Shown here in pieces: positions 59,154-64,000 of a stretch of DNA of 64,000 nt. Location: the NCBI RefSeq assembly GCF_009933135.1, contig NZ_MAEH01000017.1, forward strand, positions 124,001 through 188,000, written 5' to 3'. The translations under genes were made by a program, and so were the position numbers. The notes under the pieces were generated by a model that searched no databases, was not told the DNA's origin, and was given only the letters and a program-made list of their open reading frames with translations. The stretch is from Candidatus Enterococcus leclercqii. Lineage in GTDB: Bacteria; Bacillota; Bacilli; Lactobacillales; Enterococcaceae. The first letter of the stretch is position 1. Each line of letters begins with the position of its first letter.

Positions 59154-60562
59154 GCGTCTCTTCTCCACCGGGTTCCTTGAGGTGTGTCCTCCAAGATGAT
59201 CCCTTGCGCCTTCAATGTGTCTCGGATTTCGTCACTGCGGGCAAAATTTTTGTCTTTGCGGGCCTGGTTGCGTTCAGCAATCAAGCCGTCAATCTGTTCA
59301 TCCAACAGATCTTCTTGAGCAAATTTTATCCCGAAGACTTGGAGCCAACTGGCAAATTGCACCAGTGCTGACTCCAAAACAGCCGCCGAAACTGCCGGCT
59401 GTTCGCTGTAATTATTCAGCCATTTGGCTAATTCATAAACCACTGTGATGCCGTTAGCTGCGTTAAAATCGTCATCCATCTCAGCTACAAATCGCGCTTC
59501 TAATTCTTGCAGCTGTTCCTGCCGCTTTTCATCATCAGATAAACCGGCTGCCGCTTGAGCCAACCGGAATTCGGCATTTTCTTTGGCGGTTTTTAGTCGC
59601 TGCAAGTTGTTCGCTGCGTCTTGCAGTGTTTTCTCGCTGTAACGAATCGGCCGGCGGTATTGTGTTGTTGCCATGAAAAAGCGCAGCACTTGCGGGTCCA
59701 CGACTTTTACAATGTCATGGACGGTCACAAAATTTCCCAAGGACTTGCTCATCTTCTCATCGTCATCCCCGATGGTGACATAGCCGTTGTGCATCCAGTA
59801 ATTAGCAAACTTCTTCCCAGTTTTGGCTTCACTTTGGGCAATTTCATTTTCGTGATGAGGAAATTCCAAGTCTTGGCCACCGCCATGAATATCGATGGTT
59901 TCTCCTAAATGTTTGGTAGCCATCACCGAGCATTCGATGTGCCAGCCTGGGCGTCCTTGACCCCAAGGAGCACTCCAAAAAATCTCCCCCGGCTTGGCAG
60001 ACTTCCACAAAGCAAAATCCAATGGGTCTTCCTTGATGTCTTGTTCACCGCCAGTCCGCTGACTTGCCCCTACTTCCAGTTCATCAATGGATTGATCCGA
60101 AAGTTTGCCGTAATCAGCGAATTTACGCGTCCGGTAATAGACATCGCCATTGACAGCATAGGCATAGCCTTTGTCAATCAGCACTTGGATAAATTCAATG
60201 ATATCTGGGATATGATCCATCACGCGGGGATTCAACGTTGCCGCTTCGATATTCAGTGCGCCGGCATCTTCTTTGAAAGCAGCAATAAAGCGATCAGCGA
60301 CTTCCGGTGCAGTTACTTGAAGTTCTTGGGCCGCCCGAATGATTTTATCGTCTACATCGGTAAAATTGGAAACATAGTCCACCTGATAGCCGCGGTATTC
60401 AAAATAGCGGCGAATCGTATCAAAGGCGATCGCGCTTCTGGCATTACCGATATGGATGTAATTATAAACAGTTGGTCCGCAGACGTACATTTTGACACGG
60501 CCTGCTTCCAATGGTTTGAATTCTTCTTTTTCACGGGTCAACGTGTTATGAATTTTAATCAT
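59150..60562 (-). CDS. cysS: cysteinyl-tRNA synthetase
   Basis: 470 residues. Class I motifs: the HIGH variant [13 protein letters not shown], zinc ligands CGPTVYNY and WHIECSVMA with HHENE, and KMSKSLGNF. It charges tRNA-Cys. It overlaps the cysE end by eight bases and is under the same cysteine T-box. Confidence 0.97.
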   Translation of the reverse strand: MIKIHNTLTREKEEFKPLEAGRVKMYVCGPTVYNYIHIGNARSAIAFDTIRRYFEYRGYQVDYVSNFTDVDDKIIRAAQELQVTAPEVADRFIAAFKEDAGALNIEAATLNPRVMDHIPDIIEFIQVLIDKGYAYAVNGDVYYRTRKFADYGKLSDQSIDELEVGASQRTGGEQDIKEDPLDFALWKSAKPGEIFWSAPWGQGRPGWHIECSVMATKHLGETIDIHGGGQDLEFPHHENEIAQSEAKTGKKFANYWMHNGYVTIGDDDEKMSKSLGNFVTVHDIVKVVDPQVLRFFMATTQYRRPIRYSEKTLQDAANNLQRLKTAKENAEFRLAQAAAGLSDDEKRQEQLQELEARFVAEMDDDFNAANGITVVYELAKWLNNYSEQPAVSAAVLESALVQFASWLQVFGIKFAQEDLLDEQIDGLIAERNQARKDKNFARSDEIRDTLKAQGIILEDTPQGTRWRRDA

Positions 60563-61088
60563 TTTTAACTCTCACTCCATTCAGTCTAACGACACGGGCA
60601 GGAGCTCCCACCGCCGTCGCATTATCGGGTATATCATGTAAAACAACAGAGCCAGCACCGATTTTGGCGTTTTTTCCGATAGTAATGGGCCCTAAAATCT
60701 GGGAATGGGCTGCGATCATTGCACCGGTTAAAACCGTCGGATGGCGTTTGCCTTTGTCTTTGCCGGTGCCACCCAGCGTTACGCCGTGGAACAACACCAC
60801 ATTTTCCTCCACCACTGCCGTCTCGCCGATCACGACCCCCATGCCGTGATCAATGAAGACGCCAGCTGCAATCTGCGCACCTGGATGAATCTCGATTCCC
60901 GTTAAAAAGCGCCAAAATTGGGCATTTATTTTTGCCAATAAAAACAAGCGATGCCGGTATAAAAAATGCGACCAGCGATGCCAAAACAGCGCGTGAAATC
61001 CCGGATAAGTCAAAACGACTTCCAGCGTACTGCGGGCCGCTGGATCATTGGCTTTTGTGGTTGCGATTGCTCGTTTGAACCACCCCAT
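60555..61088 (-). CDS. cysE: serine O-acetyltransferase
   Basis: A 177-residue short-form CysE. The left-handed beta-helix has [33 protein letters not shown] and the [16 protein letters not shown] block; the catalytic His/Asp are in IDHGMG. It makes O-acetylserine for cysteine synthesis. The ATG follows AAAGGGGGAAATAGT. The gene lies behind a T-box leader, so it is made when tRNA-Cys is uncharged. Confidence 0.96.
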   Translation of the reverse strand: MGWFKRAIATTKANDPAARSTLEVVLTYPGFHALFWHRWSHFLYRHRLFLLAKINAQFWRFLTGIEIHPGAQIAAGVFIDHGMGVVIGETAVVEENVVLFHGVTLGGTGKDKGKRHPTVLTGAMIAAHSQILGPITIGKNAKIGAGSVVLHDIPDNATAVGAPARVVRLNGVRVKND

Positions 61089-61244
61089 ACTATTTCCCCC
61101 TTTACTGCAACTTCCTTTAGCCGCAAAACCTGCGACTTCCCCTTAACAAATAGTCATCAAAAGCTGTCCTGAGAGCACCTGCTTAGCCAGCATCTGTCAT
61201 GTGTCCCTGTCAGAATTGAAGTCTGGCTTTTCTCTCATTGTAAG

Positions 61245-61545
61245 CTGAAAAAAACACACGGAGGCGTATTTGCCGTAAGTTTCCTTACGTCAAAAGACGC
61301 CCCCGCGTGGTCCCACTTTTGTTTACAGAAACGATTGCAACAATCCTCTTCTCGGCTCACTGATTAGAGAAGCTGCCTTGCACCTTTCTGCCTCAAAATG
61401 GGTAACGTCCATCCTACGTAGCCGGTCTTGGCCAGCTCCACTCCCAGATGCATTTCCCGCCGGCTTTTTGACTGCCTTTCAGCAACATAGCAGTCTCTCT
61501 GTAAAAAGGCGCTGACGGTACTTCGTCTGTTCTTCGTGTTTGTTG
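61245..61545 (-). ncRNA. cysteine T-box leader (tRNA-Cys riboswitch) of cysE-cysS
   Basis: On the minus strand: Stem I with the AG-bulge/GA pattern (AGAGAGACTGC...GTTGCTGAAAGGCAGTC), a specifier context AAATGCATC with codon TGC (61450-61452), then GTGGGACCACGCGG, a variant of the T-box core GGTGGNACCGCGG at about 61303-61316. A terminator follows, in which ACGCGGGGGCGT pairs with ACGCCTCCGTGTGT ahead of seven T (61248-61308). Uncharged tRNA-Cys should favour the antiterminator and so raise cysE and cysS. Confidence 0.92.
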
Positions 61546-61600
61546 ATAAATGATGATTTCCCGCAGCAAAAACTAGCGATTGCAACTTTGTCAGCTACGT

Positions 61601-63061
61601 TTATGCTAATGCTTTATCTAAGTTAGCAATAGTTGCTTCTTGACCCATGATTTCGATAGTATTCGGCAAATCTGGGCCGTGCATTTGACCAGAAGTAGCG
61701 ATTCGGATTGGCATAAACAAATTTTTGCCTTTAATGCCGGTTTCTTTTTGGACTGCTTTGATAGAAGCCAAGATGTTTTCCGGTGTGAAATCAGTCAAAC
61801 TTTCCAATTGTCCTTTGAAAGCTTGCAAGACTACTGGTGTCGTTTCTTGTGCCATAATTGTTTTGCCTTCTTCTTCTAATTCCGGATGTTCACCGAAAAA
61901 CAGACCAGAAAGTTCCACGATTTCAGCTGCAAAACTCATTTGTGGTTGATAAAGAGCCACAACTTTTTTTACCCAGGCTTTCTTGTCAGCAGCTGGATTT
62001 TCTTCAACACGACCGGCTTTCACTAGAAAAGGCAGACACATGTCGGTCAATTCATCCAGATTCATTTCTTTGATGTAGTGGTTGTTGACCCACGCCAATT
62101 TCTTAGCATCAAAGGCTGCCGGAGACTTGCTCAAACGTTTTGGATCGAACATTTCTACCAATTCAGCTTGTGAGAAGAGCTCGTCTTCTCCCACTGGTGA
62201 CCAGCCCAACAGCGCGATAAAGTTGAACATCGCTTCTGGCAGATAACCCAATTCACGGTACTGCTCGATAAACTGCAGAATGGATTCATCCCGTTTAGAC
62301 AATTTTTTGCCGGTTTCAGTGTTGATGATCAACGTCATGTGACCAAATTGTGGTGGGGTCCAACCAAATGCTTCATAGATCATCATTTGTTTCGGTGTAT
62401 TGGCAATATGATCGTCCCCCCGCAGTACGTGGGTGATTTTCATCATGTGGTCATCCACAACTACTGCAAAGTTATAAGTCGGCATGCCGTCACGTTTTTG
62501 GATAACAAAGTCGCCGCCGACATTGTCTGATTCAAAGTGAATGTCCCCTTTGACCATATCTTTAAACGCATACTCGGTATTTTTTGGTACCCGGAAACGA
62601 ATCACCGGTTCCAAGCCCTGTGCTTCTTTTTCAGCTTGCTCTTTTGGTGTCAGATGGGCACATTTGCCGCCGTAATGAGGCATTTCCCCACGGGCACGTT
62701 GGGCTTCTCGCTCAGCTTCCAATTCTTCTTCGGTACAGTAACACTTGTACGCCCGATTGGAAACCAGCAGTTGGTCAATCAAAGGTTGGTAGATTTCGCC
62801 GCGTTCTGATTGACGATAAGGACCGTATGCACCAGGTTTTTCCGGGGATTCGTCCCAATCAATTCCCAGCCAAGCCAGATTTTCCAATTGTGATTTTTCA
62901 CCGTCAGCGATGTTGCGCTTTTGGTCGGTGTCTTCGATGCGGATGATAAACTCGCCATCATTGTGGCGGGCAAATAAATAGTTGAACAACGCCGTCCGGG
63001 CATTGCCGATGTGCAAATGGCCGGTAGGGCTCGGTGCGTAACGTACACGGATTTTACTCAT
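61601..63061 (-). CDS. gltX: glutamyl-tRNA synthetase
   Basis: 486 residues. Class I motifs are [17 protein letters not shown] and [11 protein letters not shown]. Zinc-type [13 protein letters not shown] lies in the middle. It charges tRNA-Glu, and in bacteria lacking GlnRS also tRNA-Gln. It is transcribed before the cysE T-box and follows the PIN/TRAM gene, from which a terminator separates it. A probable promoter is TTTACT-N17-TAGAAT at about 63107-63135. Confidence 0.97.
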   Translation of the reverse strand: MSKIRVRYAPSPTGHLHIGNARTALFNYLFARHNDGEFIIRIEDTDQKRNIADGEKSQLENLAWLGIDWDESPEKPGAYGPYRQSERGEIYQPLIDQLLVSNRAYKCYCTEEELEAEREAQRARGEMPHYGGKCAHLTPKEQAEKEAQGLEPVIRFRVPKNTEYAFKDMVKGDIHFESDNVGGDFVIQKRDGMPTYNFAVVVDDHMMKITHVLRGDDHIANTPKQMMIYEAFGWTPPQFGHMTLIINTETGKKLSKRDESILQFIEQYRELGYLPEAMFNFIALLGWSPVGEDELFSQAELVEMFDPKRLSKSPAAFDAKKLAWVNNHYIKEMNLDELTDMCLPFLVKAGRVEENPAADKKAWVKKVVALYQPQMSFAAEIVELSGLFFGEHPELEEEGKTIMAQETTPVVLQAFKGQLESLTDFTPENILASIKAVQKETGIKGKNLFMPIRIATSGQMHGPDLPNTIEIMGQEATIANLDKALA

Positions 63062-63287
63062 TTTATCTCTTCCCTTTTGGTTGGAATTTTGGTAAGCCTA
63101 TTCCTTGTAATTCTACAATCAAAGTCCTCATTAGTAAAGTGTGACAGCCAATTAATCCCTGCTGGCAGTATTCTGAATTCCGTGAAGGTTCATTTTTAAT
63201 TTATGAGAAAATTTTTCTTGCAGCAAAACTGACACCCGTGGATAAGCTTTGTGAGGCCTAATTTTTAACTCACAAAAAAACAGCCGT

Positions 63288-63334
63288 AAAAATACCGCAA
63301 CACCTGAAACCAACAGGTATTGCGGTATTTTTTA
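63288..63334 (-). terminator. terminator of the PIN/TRAM gene
   Basis: AAAATACCGCAAT-type arms with inner ACCTG/CAGGT; on the minus strand it ends in TTTTTACGG. It directly follows the gene's stop codon. Confidence 0.8.
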
Positions 63335-63346
63335 ATAGCAATCGCC

Positions 63347-64000
63347 TCAACGACTGTTACGATTGGTCTTATTGCCACCTTTGTTGTGATTGCCGGAAGT
63401 GCTGTCGGATTTATTGTCGATGCCACGCCCAGAATGAGCTGGCTTGGCAAAAATCATCCGTCCAGCAGCGGTTTGCAGTGCGCTGGTGACGACAACAGTG
63501 ATGCGCTCGTTCATGTAGTGCTGCCCGTCTTCTACGACTACCATCGTGCCATCATCCAAGTAAGCTACCCCTTGTTGACGCTCGGTACCGGCTTTCACCA
63601 CCAGCACATCCATGTCTTCTCCAGGAATCACTACCGGTTTGACCGCGTTGGCCAACTGATTGATGTTCAGCACGGGAACATTTTGAAATTCGGCTACTTT
63701 ATTCAGATTGTAATCATTGGTGACTACCGTGCCGTCCAACAGTTTTGCCAGTTTCAGCAGTTTGCTGTCAACTTCTTGGATGTCCTCGAAATCACCGTCA
63801 TACATCTCAACTGAAATCCCATCCTCTTTTTGCAAAGCATTCAGAATATCCAGTCCTCGCCGTCCCCGCACTCGTTTCAAACTGTCACCGGAATCAGCGA
63901 TATACTGCAACTCATAAAGAACAAAGTTAGGAATCAGGATTGTACCTTCGATAAAGCCAGTCTTAGCAATGTCGTAAATGCGGCCATCAATGATGACGCT
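63347..64000 (-). CDS. PIN/TRAM-domain protein (YacL-like), C-terminal part (runs off window)
   Basis: The last 217 residues. The reading frame is open to the window edge ([19 protein letters not shown] as the first PIN strand with its Asp). The PIN nuclease-like domain has [23 protein letters not shown] and [14 protein letters not shown]; the TRAM RNA-binding domain is about [25 protein letters not shown]; the tail is rich in Asn, Lys, Gly. The N-terminal membrane part expected for YacL lies outside the window. It precedes gltX as in Firmicutes. Confidence 0.9.
   Translation of the reverse strand, partial: SVIIDGRIYDIAKTGFIEGTILIPNFVLYELQYIADSGDSLKRVRGRRGLDILNALQKEDGISVEMYDGDFEDIQEVDSKLLKLAKLLDGTVVTNDYNLNKVAEFQNVPVLNINQLANAVKPVVIPGEDMDVLVVKAGTERQQGVAYLDDGTMVVVEDGQHYMNERITVVVTSALQTAAGRMIFAKPAHSGRGIDNKSDSTSGNHNKGGNKTNRNSR

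Noticed and set aside
1-64000. tRNA, rRNA, insertion sequences, prophage or integrase genes
   Set aside because: None was recognised by motif on either strand. Short tRNAs could be missed by eye; a tRNAscan-SE run would settle this.

Overview
The window looks like a chromosomal segment of a low-to-moderate GC Gram-positive bacterium of the Lactobacillales, most probably an Enterococcus or close relative. This rests on Shine-Dalgarno-type starts with many TTG/GTG starts, an LPXTG-type surface protein, AdcABC-type zinc and Efa/Mnt-type manganese uptake, a trehalose PTS with a phosphorylase route, and the gene orders gltX-cysE-cysS-mrnC-rlmB-yacP-sigH-like and ymfF-ymfH-ymfI-rodZ-pgsA-cinA-recA-rny. 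No rRNA, tRNA, CRISPR array, prophage or insertion sequence was seen. The species is inferred, not proven.

Layout. 1-0.3 kb: start of a thiamine transporter gene (thiT) behind a TPP riboswitch. 0.36-3.8 kb: a small Ric-like gene, prs and glmU. 4.1-6.2 kb: two related OmpR-type DNA-binding proteins with degenerate receivers, with a small terminator-bounded unit between them. 6.8-7.7 kb: purR with a PurBox. 7.9-13.8 kb: the strangest region. It holds a small membrane protein, a 1084-residue fusion of a helical-barrel region with a MurF-like ligase, and a sortase-anchored protein with about 216 residues of Asp-Ala repeat. 14.4-17.2 kb: adcB, adcC, adcA under two Zur-type boxes. 17.4-18.3 kb: orphan ispE. 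18.5-19.7 kb: hsp20 and a Nudix hydrolase. 19.8-24.3 kb: an FGGY kinase and a reduced Rnf-like module (rnfC, rnfD, a cysteine-poor rnfA-like gene). 24.6-27.9 kb: PadR regulator, DUF4097 protein, Cho-like nuclease. 28.1-30.6 kb: a manganese-type ABC transporter whose permease and binding protein are one polypeptide. 30.9-37.9 kb: trehalose locus (EIIBCA, GH65 phosphorylase, beta-phosphoglucomutase, TreR) with recognisable cre and TreR sites. 38.0-39.5 kb: a zinc-sparing operon of cysteine-free L33, S14 and L32 plus two small proteins, under Zur-type boxes. 39.8-44.8 kb: a flavin-type oxidase, mprF, a DUF2316 gene and a kinase-like phosphotransferase. 45.0-54.7 kb: rny, recA, cinA, pgsA, rodZ, ymfI, ymfH, ymfF. 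55.0-56.4 kb: mscL, a GNAT gene, veg. 56.6-64.0 kb: sigH-like, yacP, rlmB, mrnC, cysS, cysE (behind a cysteine T-box), gltX and the 3' part of a PIN/TRAM gene.

How it fits together. In Bacillus subtilis veg-ispE-purR-glmU-prs form one short block. Here the same genes lie in the same relative order, but are spread over 55 kb by blocks of accessory and metabolic genes. Two zinc responses (adcABC import and ribosomal-protein replacement) share the same operator type. A manganese importer has its own palindromic operators. The trehalose genes form a divergent regulon under CcpA and TreR. Intergenic spaces carry many strong hairpin terminators, and four of them belong to a recurring repeat family.
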